64,000 nt of DNA from Flavobacteriaceae bacterium UBA1903 (GTDB taxonomy: Bacteria; Bacteroidota; Bacteroidia; Flavobacteriales; Flavobacteriaceae). Made by a program: the position numbers and the translations under genes. Below are positions 17,677-25,944 of the stretch, piece by piece (positions within the stretch are counted from its first letter, which is position 1; each line of letters begins with the position of its first letter). Below the pieces are notes generated by a model. That model made no database searches. It was not told the DNA's origin and worked only from the letters and a program-made list of their open reading frames with translations. Location of the stretch: assembly GCA_002337605.1 (NCBI GenBank), contig DDGL01000014.1, positions 675,770 to 739,769 on the forward strand. The letters are read 5' to 3'.

Positions 17677-18702
17677 TTAAAGTAGCCTGTCTTTATGGTT
17701 TAAATACCATTCAATCGTCTTTTTAATACCGCTTTCAAAGTTTTCTTCCGCACTCCAGCCAAGTTCGTCTTCTATTTTTGAGGCATCTATTGCATATCTG
17801 AAATCGTGCCCCGGCCTATCTGTTACGTAGGTAATTTGGTCGCGGTAGGTTTCTGTCTCGCCTTTTGGTTGAATTTCATCCAATAAATCACAAATGGTAT
17901 GCGCAATGTAAAGATTTTGACGCTCGTTTCGACCCCCAATATTATACGTTTCACCAAGTCTGCCATTTTCCAAAGCAAGCTGAATTCCTTTGCAATGGTC
18001 CAACACATACAACCAATCCCGAATGTTCTTTCCATCGCCATAAATTGGGATGGGCTCACCAGAAATTGCTTTTCTAATAATAGTGGGAATTAATTTTTCT
18101 TTGTGCTGATTGGGACCGTAATTATTCGAGCAATTGGTCGTCACCACAGGCATCCCATAGGTATGAAAATAGCTCCGCACAATAAAGTCTGAAGACGCTT
18201 TAGACGCACTATACGGGCTGTTAGGCGCATACGGGGTTTCTTCAGTAAAAAGACCTGTTTCCCCTAATGTTCCATACACTTCGTCTGTAGAAACATGCAG
18301 AAACCTTGCACCTTTATATGCCTCTTTTAACTGGTTTGGGCCATCCATCCACAGCTTGTAAGCGTTCTGAAGTAAATGAAACGTACCTACAATATTTGTC
18401 TCTATAAAAGCAGCCGGACCCGTAATGGAATTGTCCACATGACTCTCTGCTGCAAAATGAATGACACGGTTAAATTTATGAGTTTCAAAAAGTGATGTTA
18501 CAAAAGCTTCATCACAAATATCACCCTCGATAAATGTGGCTCCTTTTTCACCCAAACACCCTTCCAGATTTTTTAAATCTCCTGCGTAAGTAAGCTTGTC
18601 TAACACAAAAATTTCATCTTGGGTTGTTTCCAGCGCATGGGACACATAATTGGATCCAATAAACCCTGCGCCTCCTGTAAGTAATACTTTATTGCTTTTC
18701 AA
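17677..18702 (-). CDS. rfbB: dTDP-glucose 4,6-dehydratase
   Basis: A 341-residue extended SDR enzyme giving dTDP-4-keto-6-deoxyglucose. The NAD site is TGGAGFIGSNYV; HFAAESHVDNSI, the active-site loop HVSTDEVYGTLGE and the YSASKASSDFIVRS Tyr/Lys motif are all intact, and the C-terminal block has DRPGHDFRYAID. It is the first rhamnose gene in transcription order, 14 bp downstream of the unknown 560-residue gene, giving the order rfbB-A-C-D. Confidence 0.96.
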   Translation of the reverse strand: MKSNKVLLTGGAGFIGSNYVSHALETTQDEIFVLDKLTYAGDLKNLEGCLGEKGATFIEGDICDEAFVTSLFETHKFNRVIHFAAESHVDNSITGPAAFIETNIVGTFHLLQNAYKLWMDGPNQLKEAYKGARFLHVSTDEVYGTLGETGLFTEETPYAPNSPYSASKASSDFIVRSYFHTYGMPVVTTNCSNNYGPNQHKEKLIPTIIRKAISGEPIPIYGDGKNIRDWLYVLDHCKGIQLALENGRLGETYNIGGRNERQNLYIAHTICDLLDEIQPKGETETYRDQITYVTDRPGHDFRYAIDASKIEDELGWSAEENFESGIKKTIEWYLNHKDRLL

Positions 18703-18716
18703 AATATATTTTTAGG

Positions 18717-20399
18717 TTATTCTAAAATCTGATTTAACATTTTTTCGGTGATTTTATAGGTAGGTTTTACCCCGCTAGTACCTAATCCGCCACTCGCTAA
18801 TGTGCTTCCCGTTTCTAACGGATTATCACTTGCATAATACGCATATCTCACCTTCGTTTTGGCACTGATACTTCCTCTTATTTTTGCAGCTGCCTGTATC
18901 GCCTTTTGGTAATGTGCGCCTTCCATTTCAAGTCCAATTACGTTCCAGGTACTTTCATTGAAAAACTTTAACACATCTCTGTTTTGTAAGGATGTTCCCA
19001 AAACGGTGATCATGGTACCCGTACAAACGTTGATGTCGTCCCCTTCAAAATGGGTTTTCTTTAGCTTGTTTTTAAACGGGTAATTATCTGCCGTACCTTC
19101 AAAAACGTGGGCTGAAGGAATCATAATGTCTCCTTTTCCACCTTCCAAAATACCTGCTTTCCCCATAATACTTACGGAAGCTACATTCATAAAATGCAAG
19201 CTGTTCTTTTCGTCTACATAAGGCTTTAAAAGCTCATCCATTGTTTCATACGCCTGTTCGCCAAACGCGTAGTCCATTACAATTATAACGGGTTTATCGT
19301 TTGTTTCTTTTTCGGAATGCTCATAAATTTCTTTCGGAAACAATGCAGCATCAAATAGTTGTACATTAATATTTGCACCACTTGTATCCTTGAGAAAGGT
19401 CATTCCGTGTTCAGATGCCTTTTTATAGACTTTATCGCGTAGTTTTCCATTCTTCCCATCACTCAACGCCTCGTAGAGCTGTAACCCTTTTAGTTTTTTT
19501 GATTCGGAAGGAAGCGCAACTTCAGCAAAAAGAGTGTTCATCACACTGTGCATGTTGGCACTAATAATGTGGATGGGACGTCTAAGAAGGTCCTTTTTAA
19601 GTAAGGTTTGTTTTATGTTTCTAGCCCATTTTTCGCCGTGAATATGGTGTCCCAAGCGCTCTCGAAGGACGGGACTAAAGGTTATAATGCGTTTCTGGTC
19701 CCCTAACGCTTCTTCAATAGCCAACTTTCCTAAGTAATAAATAATATTGAAAAACCTGTTTGGGTTATTTTCGCAGGCAAACAAAGGAAAAACCCCGCTT
19801 ACCTCTTCAAAAGTGCGTCCGAGAAAATTAGCGGTATGTGTTAAGGCTACCTCTGTCTCCTCTTGCGTTAACTTCCCTTTCTTTTCCACAGCAGCCTCTA
19901 ATTTTTTCCAATCCCGGATTACGTGTCCATCTTCATTAATCACCACCTGCTTCATTATCTTGTGAGACTCTATATACAAAAACGTAAGATGTGTTAAAAC
20001 GTCATAAATTTCTGAACGGCCTCGCGTAACCTCAATATTCATTTGCTCCTCGTCTATTCGATAGCAGTTACGCCGGCGCTTCGCGGGGATAATAGGTTCA
20101 AAATGTGAATTGGTATAGCCTTCGTCACTGGTTAAGTTTATAAAACTACACTCCTCAATTCCGTAGGGAAGGCGGTCTATTACGTATAGCAAGCCTTGAA
20201 GCTCTATTTTTTCTTCGGCAATGCTTCCATAGATTTCTGGACGTAAAATAAGTAACGATTCGCGTAATGTTTCACCCGATACGCCCATGGGCTTGTAAAA
20301 TCCGCGGTTAAATAAATGGCGCATGGTAATGTACAGACGCTCTATGGCACCAGTGCTTTCCTGTGCTCGGGTTCTTTTATGGGTATTAATTAAGCTCAT
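18717..20399 (-). CDS. Conserved Bacteroidota protein with nucleosidase-like C-terminus (DUF6909-like)
   Basis: A 560-residue soluble protein without signal peptide or membrane helix. I recall this as an uncharacterised Bacteroidota family, probably DUF6909, but am not certain of the number. The last 150 residues contain GKGDIMIPSAHVFEGTADNY and VIGLEMEGAHYQKAIQAAA. The EMEGA motif is the ribose- and base-contacting signature of the nucleoside phosphorylase/AMP nucleosidase superfamily, so a nucleotide- or nucleoside-cleaving role is plausible. The N-terminal 250 residues look helical and charged. A -7 box lies at 20408-20415, only 8 bp before the ATG. It heads the transcription unit that includes rfbB. 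Confidence 0.6.
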   Translation of the reverse strand: MSLINTHKRTRAQESTGAIERLYITMRHLFNRGFYKPMGVSGETLRESLLILRPEIYGSIAEEKIELQGLLYVIDRLPYGIEECSFINLTSDEGYTNSHFEPIIPAKRRRNCYRIDEEQMNIEVTRGRSEIYDVLTHLTFLYIESHKIMKQVVINEDGHVIRDWKKLEAAVEKKGKLTQEETEVALTHTANFLGRTFEEVSGVFPLFACENNPNRFFNIIYYLGKLAIEEALGDQKRIITFSPVLRERLGHHIHGEKWARNIKQTLLKKDLLRRPIHIISANMHSVMNTLFAEVALPSESKKLKGLQLYEALSDGKNGKLRDKVYKKASEHGMTFLKDTSGANINVQLFDAALFPKEIYEHSEKETNDKPVIIVMDYAFGEQAYETMDELLKPYVDEKNSLHFMNVASVSIMGKAGILEGGKGDIMIPSAHVFEGTADNYPFKNKLKKTHFEGDDINVCTGTMITVLGTSLQNRDVLKFFNESTWNVIGLEMEGAHYQKAIQAAAKIRGSISAKTKVRYAYYASDNPLETGSTLASGGLGTSGVKPTYKITEKMLNQILE

Positions 20400-20407
20400 T
20401 TTGATTG

Positions 20408-20415
20408 CAAAGATA
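20408..20415 (-). promoter_or_regulatory. Promoter -7 box (TATCTTTG) of the 18717-20399 gene
   Basis: CAAAGATA on the plus strand reads TATCTTTG on the minus strand, a perfect TAnnTTTG flavobacterial -7 box. It ends 8 bp before the ATG, so the mRNA would have almost no leader. No TTG is found at the -33 spacing. Confidence 0.5.
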
Positions 20416-20591
20416 GGGGTTTGGTTAGATTGTGAATTGGTTAATTGGTTAATTAGTGAGACCGCTGGTAGCTGGCAGGATCCTTTGCTGGCAGTTCATA
20501 GCATTCTTGTACTGCTTAAAACAAATATGTCTGGATAGCGACTCCTCTAGCCTCAGTTACCCTTAGGAAGCGTGTACGGTGAAAATAGCTT

Positions 20592-22076
20592 CTACTTAAA
20601 ATAATCCGCAATCTTCCTGTCGTTAGATAGCCTTGGCACTTTGTTTTGTCCACCTAATTTCCCTTGCGACTTCATGTAATTTTGAAAGCTATTCTTTGGG
20701 AGTGCCTTAATTTTTAGGGGTTGCAATACTTTCCCTTTTATTAAATCTAAATAATAGCTGTTTTGTTGTTGCATGGAGGCATCCAGCTTTTTCGCTATTT
20801 GCTGCAGGTCCGCAGGTTCGTTTTCAAATTCAATAAACCACTCGTGGTATGGTAGTTCGCCACCTGATGTTTCGGTTTGAGGGGCTACTGTAAATTCTGA
20901 AATACTAAAACTGAAGGCTTCCATCGCATCTTGCATAGCCTGTTCTACTTCTTTCCCGATCACGTGCTCCCCAAATGCTGAAATAAAATGTTTGATCCGT
21001 CCAGAAACGATCACTCTGTAAGGTTTTAATGAAGTAAACTGTATCGTATCTCCCACGTTGTACGCCCACAACCCAGCATTGGTAGAAACTATCAAAACAT
21101 AGTTAACGCCCAGTTCCACGTCCCCAATGGTTAGCCGTTTTCGGTTTTCTTCAAAAAATTCGTCAGCTTTTACAAATTCATAAAACATCCCACTGTTCAA
21201 TTGAAGTAACATCCCTTTCTCTTGTTGCTTATCCTGAAAGGCAAAAAATCCTTCCGAAGCAGGAAAAAGCTCAATACTTGGTACTTTTCGGCCAATCAAG
21301 GCTTCAAATTTGGCGCGATAAGGTTCATAATTAACGCCTCCATAAATAAACAGATTGAAATTTGGAAACAGTTCACCAACAGGTTTACCGGTTTTGGCTT
21401 TCAATCGTTCAAAGTACATCTGCACCCAAGACGGAATCCCGCTAATTACCGTCATATCTTCATTTTTGGTTTCTTCAACAATAGCGTCCACCTTGGTTTC
21501 CCAGTCTTCAATGCAATTGGTTTCCCAACTTGGCAGGCGGTTTTTCTGAAGATACTTAGGCACGTAATGCGCCACAATACCGGACAATCTACCGAGTTGG
21601 ATGCCGTTTTTCTTAGTCATTTCCGGACTTCCCTGAAGAAAAATCATTTTACCATCTACAAAATCGGCGTTTCCTGTTTCGTGAATATAAGAAAGGATAG
21701 CATTGCGGGCTGCATTTGTGTGTGATGGCATAGATTGCTTCGTCAAGGGAATGTACTTTGCTCCTGATGTGGTTCCGGAAGTTTTAGCAAAATATAGTGG
21801 CTTCCCAGGCCAAAGGATGTCACTTTTCCCTGATACTACCTTTTCAACATACGGCTTCAACGCTTCGTAATCTCTTATGGGTACTTGCTTGGCAAAGTCC
21901 TCGTATGATTTAATACTTTTAAAGTTATGGTCTTCTCCAAATGAAGTTTCAGCAGCGGTGTTTAGTAGATCTCTAAAAACTTTTGCCTGTGTTTTTACAG
22001 GGTTCTTTGCCCAACGATTTATTTTGGCAACAACAACTCTGGCAAAAATTTTGGCGGCAAACTGTTTTAACGACAT
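20592..22076 (-). CDS. GH3-type acyl-adenylate/amide synthetase family protein
   Basis: A 494-residue protein of the GH3 superfamily (named after plant auxin-amido synthetases), part of the ANL adenylating enzymes. The ATP loop is YFAKTSGTTSGAKYIPLT near 97-114; further blocks are FPNFNLFIYGGVNYEPY, ELFPASEGFFAFQD, YVLIVSTNAGLWAYNVGDTIQF and RIKHFISAFGEHVIG. Bacterial members are common in Bacteroidota; their substrates are unknown, and the plant function should not be transferred. The length is normal. It starts 3 bp after the M23 peptidase stop is reached in the opposite sense, that is, it lies just upstream of that gene's... reading order M23 peptidase then GH3 gene, with a gap of 3 bp, so they are cotranscribed. 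Confidence 0.85.
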   Translation of the reverse strand: MSLKQFAAKIFARVVVAKINRWAKNPVKTQAKVFRDLLNTAAETSFGEDHNFKSIKSYEDFAKQVPIRDYEALKPYVEKVVSGKSDILWPGKPLYFAKTSGTTSGAKYIPLTKQSMPSHTNAARNAILSYIHETGNADFVDGKMIFLQGSPEMTKKNGIQLGRLSGIVAHYVPKYLQKNRLPSWETNCIEDWETKVDAIVEETKNEDMTVISGIPSWVQMYFERLKAKTGKPVGELFPNFNLFIYGGVNYEPYRAKFEALIGRKVPSIELFPASEGFFAFQDKQQEKGMLLQLNSGMFYEFVKADEFFEENRKRLTIGDVELGVNYVLIVSTNAGLWAYNVGDTIQFTSLKPYRVIVSGRIKHFISAFGEHVIGKEVEQAMQDAMEAFSFSISEFTVAPQTETSGGELPYHEWFIEFENEPADLQQIAKKLDASMQQQNSYYLDLIKGKVLQPLKIKALPKNSFQNYMKSQGKLGGQNKVPRLSNDRKIADYFK

Positions 22077-22079
22077 AGG

Positions 22080-22946
22080 TTATTCGAAATCTATAAAATT
22101 GGTAGGGTCTATAGGGTAACTATCACTCCAGAGTTCAAAGTGAAGATGAGGGCCCGTAGTAAGTTCTCCTGTATTGCCTACTGTGGCAATTACCTCTCCC
22201 GCTTTTACCAACTCTCCCTGTTCTTTCGTAAGCGATGCATTGTGTTTGTATACTGAAATAATATCGTTTCTATGTTCCACAATCATTACGTAACCGGTTT
22301 CGGCAGTCCATTCAGCAAAAATAACAGTGCCGTCTGCCACCGCTTTAACTGGCGCATCTTTCACGGTTACTACATCTACAGCAAAGTGCTTATTTTCTGC
22401 ATTATAGGGGGCAGAAATAGTTCCTTTTACAGGAGCAAACAGCACTACGCTTAATTCGCCAGTATTGAGCAAAGGATTGTATTTATCTTCCCGCGCCACT
22501 TTTTCCCGTAGTAGTGAATCTTTAGCAGAAGCATCAAAATTTACGAGCGAGGGATCCGCCTGAGCTGCCTGAATGATAGAATCCTTATTGAAATCGACTG
22601 TTTTAACGTCTCCTGTGAGCACTTTGCGTATGGAGGCAAGGTATTGTTCGTTTACATTCAGTTCTTGCTGTAGAGAGTCTGTTTTGTAAGCAAGACTGGT
22701 TGCTTTTTGTTTCAAAGAGGTGGAAGAATACCCCGGAATGTACTCTCGCAAGGGGGTAAAGGCAATAATTATTGTTGTGATTGCTATTAGCAACAATGCA
22801 AAAATGGTACTGAACACAAACACATTCAGCCTGTTAAGTTTAAAGGAAAAACGCTCTTCAAAAGTATCTTCATTAAGCACGACCAAGCGGTACTTATGCA
22901 GCAGCTTTTTCTTTATTTTTCTGGACCGTTTCTCTTTTTGTTCCAT
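22080..22946 (-). CDS. M23 (LytM-type) peptidase, membrane anchored
   Basis: A cell-wall endopeptidase-type protein. The open frame extends to 23096, but the first 50 residues are not conserved-looking and overlap the divergent tatA start; the ATG at 22946 gives MEQKEKRSRKIKKKLLHKYR, a basic cytosolic tail, then a membrane helix near 35-56. The protein is then 288 residues. A coiled segment is followed by the LytM domain with HFAVDV (HxxxD) and the HLHFELW motif (HxH), the Zn ligands. It is likely to cleave peptidoglycan cross-bridges, or to regulate others that do. It is divergent from tatA and cotranscribed with the GH3-like gene. Confidence 0.87.
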   Translation of the reverse strand: MEQKEKRSRKIKKKLLHKYRLVVLNEDTFEERFSFKLNRLNVFVFSTIFALLLIAITTIIIAFTPLREYIPGYSSTSLKQKATSLAYKTDSLQQELNVNEQYLASIRKVLTGDVKTVDFNKDSIIQAAQADPSLVNFDASAKDSLLREKVAREDKYNPLLNTGELSVVLFAPVKGTISAPYNAENKHFAVDVVTVKDAPVKAVADGTVIFAEWTAETGYVMIVEHRNDIISVYKHNASLTKEQGELVKAGEVIATVGNTGELTTGPHLHFELWSDSYPIDPTNFIDFE

Positions 22947-23005
22947 AGGGTGTACAAATATAAAATAAATGAAGGCGGTTTTGCAGGTATCTTCTATCCA
23001 AAACG

Positions 23006-23034
23006 TTGTTTCTAGGAAAAACTTGTTACCTTTG
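23006..23034 (+). promoter_or_regulatory. Promoter of tatA (TTG-N18-TACCTTTG)
   Basis: TTG at 23006-23008 and TACCTTTG at 23027-23034 are separated by 18 bp, matching the flavobacterial sigma consensus TTG/TAnnTTTG. The ATG of tatA lies 20 bp further on. Confidence 0.65.
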
Positions 23035-23054
23035 CCATAATAAAATTGAACACT

Positions 23055-23240
23055 ATGGAAGCACTTTTTATCCCTATGGTTATTGGTTGGCCACAAATAA
23101 TTTTAATAGTTGTGGTTGTATTGCTATTATTTGGAGGACGTAAGATCCCTGAAATGATGCGTGGCCTGGGAAGCGGAATTAAAGAATTTAAGGATGCCTC
23201 AAAAGAAGATAACGACGATAAGATTGAAGACAAGAAATAA
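23055..23240 (+). CDS. tatA: Twin-arginine translocase subunit TatA/E
   Basis: A 61-residue protein from the ATG at 23055 (a TTG three codons upstream at 23046 is less likely). It has the TatA plan: a short N-terminus, one membrane helix (IGWPQIILIVVVVLLLFGG), the FGG-R-K-I-P hinge, and an amphipathic helix IPEMMRGLGSGIKEFKDA with an acidic/basic tail. TatA forms the pore through which folded proteins with RR signal peptides leave the cytoplasm. It stands alone between the divergent M23 gene and a strong bidirectional terminator, so tatC must be elsewhere. Confidence 0.93.
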   Translation: MEALFIPMVIGWPQIILIVVVVLLLFGGRKIPEMMRGLGSGIKEFKDASKEDNDDKIEDKK

Positions 23241-23262
23241 TTAATTTCTTTTTATAAAACTG

Positions 23263-23299
23263 AAAAACCCGCTAAACACAATGTTTAGCGGGTTTTTTT
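23263..23299. terminator. Bidirectional intrinsic terminator between tatA and the DUF4837 gene
   Basis: A 10-bp perfect stem cccgctaaac (23268-23277) / gtttagcggg (23283-23292) with a 5-nt loop, flanked by an A-run on the left and a T-run on the right, so that it can end transcription of the convergent tatA (+) and DUF4837 (-) genes. Confidence 0.92.
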
Positions 23300-23312
23300 G
23301 ATTTTGTTTACA

Positions 23313-24287
23313 TTACTGTATTGTAGCAGATTTAATAATTGCTTCTAGCTCAAACTGAAGATCTCTTTTTTCTTCGGAAGGAGCGTATGTAAAGCCCTCC
23401 AGAATAAGCCACCGGTTGTTAGCTTCGTCTCTTACAGCATAATTTACAAAAGGTCCCGCCATATAAGCATCGGTTATTTCCCAGGTTCCTTTGGTGATAT
23501 AGGTTTCTTTACCATCCAGTTCTGAAGAAAACAAAAAGGGCGAATATGCAGCTTCGGTAATAAACTTACTACCATCTTCTACGGGTAACAACTCTGCTCC
23601 AATGGTGTTTCTTATGTTAATTATGTCTGCCATTGTGCTGTCTTTACGTATAGCATCTAAAGGTGCTTCGTAAATAAAAATATTGGTCGTACCAGCTTCA
23701 ATGCTTTTTCTAAGCCAATAGTAATCCCCACCAGATTTTGCCACTCTATAAGCGGTTGGCACCTTTAGTGTAACACCAAACTCCTTTTGTAAGGTGTCCA
23801 TTTTTCGTAGGGATAGCCTGATGCGCTTTTGTTTTTCCTTTATTTCAGAAGCGTAAAAAGCAGCTTTTATCTTTTCTTGATTTTCATGAATTAACGCAAC
23901 TAACGCTTCGGTAGTAGGTGCAGTAACAAAAGCACCTGTTTGCGGCTTGGCAAAACTGTTTTTATTTAAGCTAAAATTGGTAGAATCGCTCAAGGTAGCG
24001 TGCAGGAATATGCGGTAGCGCTGGGCAAAGTCTGTAAAACTGGACGGTTTCATTTGTACCATAGAGTACAACGGTTCCTCCTGTGGCAGCCCATCTGCAG
24101 GAGCAGCAAAGTGCTCCCTAATGGCTTCGCCAACTTCTCCGTTCCAAAGGTCTTCGGGTGTTACAATTTGAAGTGAGTTAATGTTTCCTACAGAATCAGG
24201 TCTGTAGGTACTGTTTGAGCTTGAGCCATTACCACAGGAAGTAGCAATAAAAAAAAGGCCCAGTAAAGCGACATAGATTGGTTTCAT
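23313..24287 (-). CDS. DUF4837 family lipoprotein
   Basis: A 324-residue lipoprotein with signal MKPIYVALLGLFFIATSC (lipidated Cys18). The body fits the Bacteroidota-specific DUF4837 family, with a YYWLRKSIEAGTTNIFIYEAPL block and a C-terminal block LRDE/RWLILEGFTYAP-like segment. No enzyme motif is visible and no function is known to me. It is 22 bp downstream of the LysM lytic transglycosylase gene, which suggests an envelope role. Confidence 0.82.
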   Translation of the reverse strand: MKPIYVALLGLFFIATSCGNGSSSNSTYRPDSVGNINSLQIVTPEDLWNGEVGEAIREHFAAPADGLPQEEPLYSMVQMKPSSFTDFAQRYRIFLHATLSDSTNFSLNKNSFAKPQTGAFVTAPTTEALVALIHENQEKIKAAFYASEIKEKQKRIRLSLRKMDTLQKEFGVTLKVPTAYRVAKSGGDYYWLRKSIEAGTTNIFIYEAPLDAIRKDSTMADIINIRNTIGAELLPVEDGSKFITEAAYSPFLFSSELDGKETYITKGTWEITDAYMAGPFVNYAVRDEANNRWLILEGFTYAPSEEKRDLQFELEAIIKSATIQ

Positions 24288-24309
24288 GGATATATTTTGA
24301 AGGGAACGA

Positions 24310-25872
24310 TTATCCTTTTTGGATTTTAAGTTTCATTCCTGGTTTCAGGTTTGTACCACCAATATCGTTCCATTTTTTTAAATTATCTACCGTTACACCA
24401 GGAAATTTCTGCGAGATACTCCATAAAGAGTCTCCGTTTTTAACGGTGTAAGTTCTTGCATCGCTGCCGGTAGTACTTTTGGCACCAGCACTAGAAGCTG
24501 TGGCTCTGGTTGGATTCCTTGGATGAATGGTTAACCGCTGTCCTATACGCAACCTATTGGTTCGAAGGCCGTTCCAGCGTTTAATACTAGACACAGAAAC
24601 ACCGTATTTCTCGGCAATTCTACCAAGATAGTCTCCGCTTCTTACACGATATCTTATTTTATTATTCTGTTCAAAAAGCTCGGGTAATGGCTTTTCACGC
24701 TCTTCCAGTTCTTTTTCAACATAGGCATAAATAGCTTGTTCATTACTTACAAATTTCCCCACGGCATCAATGGGAAGGCGCAATACATAGTTCTCATCTT
24801 TAATCACAGGAATAACATCCTTTTTATAAGAGGGGTTTAAAAACCGAACCTCTTCAATGTCCAGGTTAGTTACTTCAGCTACCTGTTGCAAGGTAATCAT
24901 TTTCTGAACTTTAACAGTATCTGTAGCTATAAACGGAAATTGTGGCCCGTTACTTTTAAAGCCGTGTTCTTCAGCAAATTCAAAAATATACATGGTTGCC
25001 AAAAAGGCGGGCACATACCCAGCCGTTTCACGGGGAAGAAATTGTCTAATATTCCAGTAATTGGTCTGTCCGTTGGCTCTACGCAATGCTTTTGCAACAT
25101 TTCCAGGACCGCTATTGTAGGCCGCTAAAGCCAGATCCCAGTCGCCCAGACTTTTTTCCAGACTCTTCAGGTATTGGCAAGCAGCTTCGGTAGCCATAAG
25201 CGGGTCCGAGCGTTCGTCAACATAACTATTTACATCCAAACCAAACATTTTCCCAGTGCTGAACATAAACTGCCATAGTCCCTGAGCACCCACACGTGAA
25301 GTAGCTCGCGGCTCTAAGGCCGATTCCACAATAGCCAAGTATTTCATCTCTAAGGGTAGCCCATGCTTATCTAAAGTTTCTTCAAACATTGGAAAGTAAT
25401 AATCACTCAACGCCATTAAGCGACCCAGCGTAGTACGCCTGTTTTTTAGGTAGCCTTTAATCACACTTTCTAAAGAGGTGTTGTACTCTACGTTAAACGG
25501 AGTTCTTGCATTTAATTCTTCTAAGCGTTGCTTTAACACCTCGGTCGGGAGCTCTTCGTATTCAATAGGTTCGTAGTTTTCATTGAGAACGCTTCCGTAC
25601 ATTTCTTCAAAACGGCCGGTATTAAAGAGTTCTTTCAGCCAAATACTATCAATTTTTCTAGCACGCGCCATGTCTTCTAATGTAAACACCATGGTGTCTT
25701 TAATTTGCGTGGAAACTACGGTAGTTGGCAAATCTCCAGAAATCTTTGTGACAGTGATGGAATCTACCACTTGTAACTTCTTTTTCTGAATTGAGTCAAT
25801 AGTTTTTTTGTTCTGAGCCGCCATGGTAAAGGCGCTAAAAACAACTAGTAGGCTAAGGTAAACTGTCTTCAT
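24310..25872 (-). CDS. LysM-containing lytic transglycosylase, MltD-like
   Basis: A 520-residue secreted protein (signal MKTVYLSLLVVFSAFTMAAQ). The SLT domain lies at about 155-290: the catalytic Glu is in AIVESALEPRATSRVGAQGLWQFM, and AACQYLKSLEKSLGDWDLALAAYNSGPGNV-type blocks complete it. Two LysM peptidoglycan-binding repeats follow, one beginning RYRVRSGDYLGRIAEKYGVS (about 405-450) and one TYTVKNGDSLWSISQKFPGV (about 470-518). It would cleave the glycan strand of peptidoglycan with formation of 1,6-anhydro ends. It forms an operon with the downstream DUF4837 gene. Confidence 0.92.
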   Translation of the reverse strand: MKTVYLSLLVVFSAFTMAAQNKKTIDSIQKKKLQVVDSITVTKISGDLPTTVVSTQIKDTMVFTLEDMARARKIDSIWLKELFNTGRFEEMYGSVLNENYEPIEYEELPTEVLKQRLEELNARTPFNVEYNTSLESVIKGYLKNRRTTLGRLMALSDYYFPMFEETLDKHGLPLEMKYLAIVESALEPRATSRVGAQGLWQFMFSTGKMFGLDVNSYVDERSDPLMATEAACQYLKSLEKSLGDWDLALAAYNSGPGNVAKALRRANGQTNYWNIRQFLPRETAGYVPAFLATMYIFEFAEEHGFKSNGPQFPFIATDTVKVQKMITLQQVAEVTNLDIEEVRFLNPSYKKDVIPVIKDENYVLRLPIDAVGKFVSNEQAIYAYVEKELEEREKPLPELFEQNNKIRYRVRSGDYLGRIAEKYGVSVSSIKRWNGLRTNRLRIGQRLTIHPRNPTRATASSAGAKSTTGSDARTYTVKNGDSLWSISQKFPGVTVDNLKKWNDIGGTNLKPGMKLKIQKG

Positions 25873-25944
25873 AATAGGGGAACGCAGTTATTTAAAATAA
25901 ATTATGGTTAAAAGTAGTGAAACTATTGGTTTTACCGATAATGT

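Noticed and set aside
19880..19895. TTTTCCACA inside the 18717-20399 gene as DnaA box
   Set aside because: Single site within coding sequence, without cluster; chance occurrence is likely.
1..20399. Whole polysaccharide locus as a mobile island
   Set aside because: No integrase, transposase, tRNA junction or direct repeats at its visible edge; only the SGNH genes look compositionally different.
22947..23096. N-terminal extension of the M23 peptidase to 23096
   Set aside because: The extra 50 residues are Cys/aromatic-rich without signal or family likeness, run antisense through the tatA promoter and start, and the ATG at 22946 gives a proper basic tail and membrane anchor.
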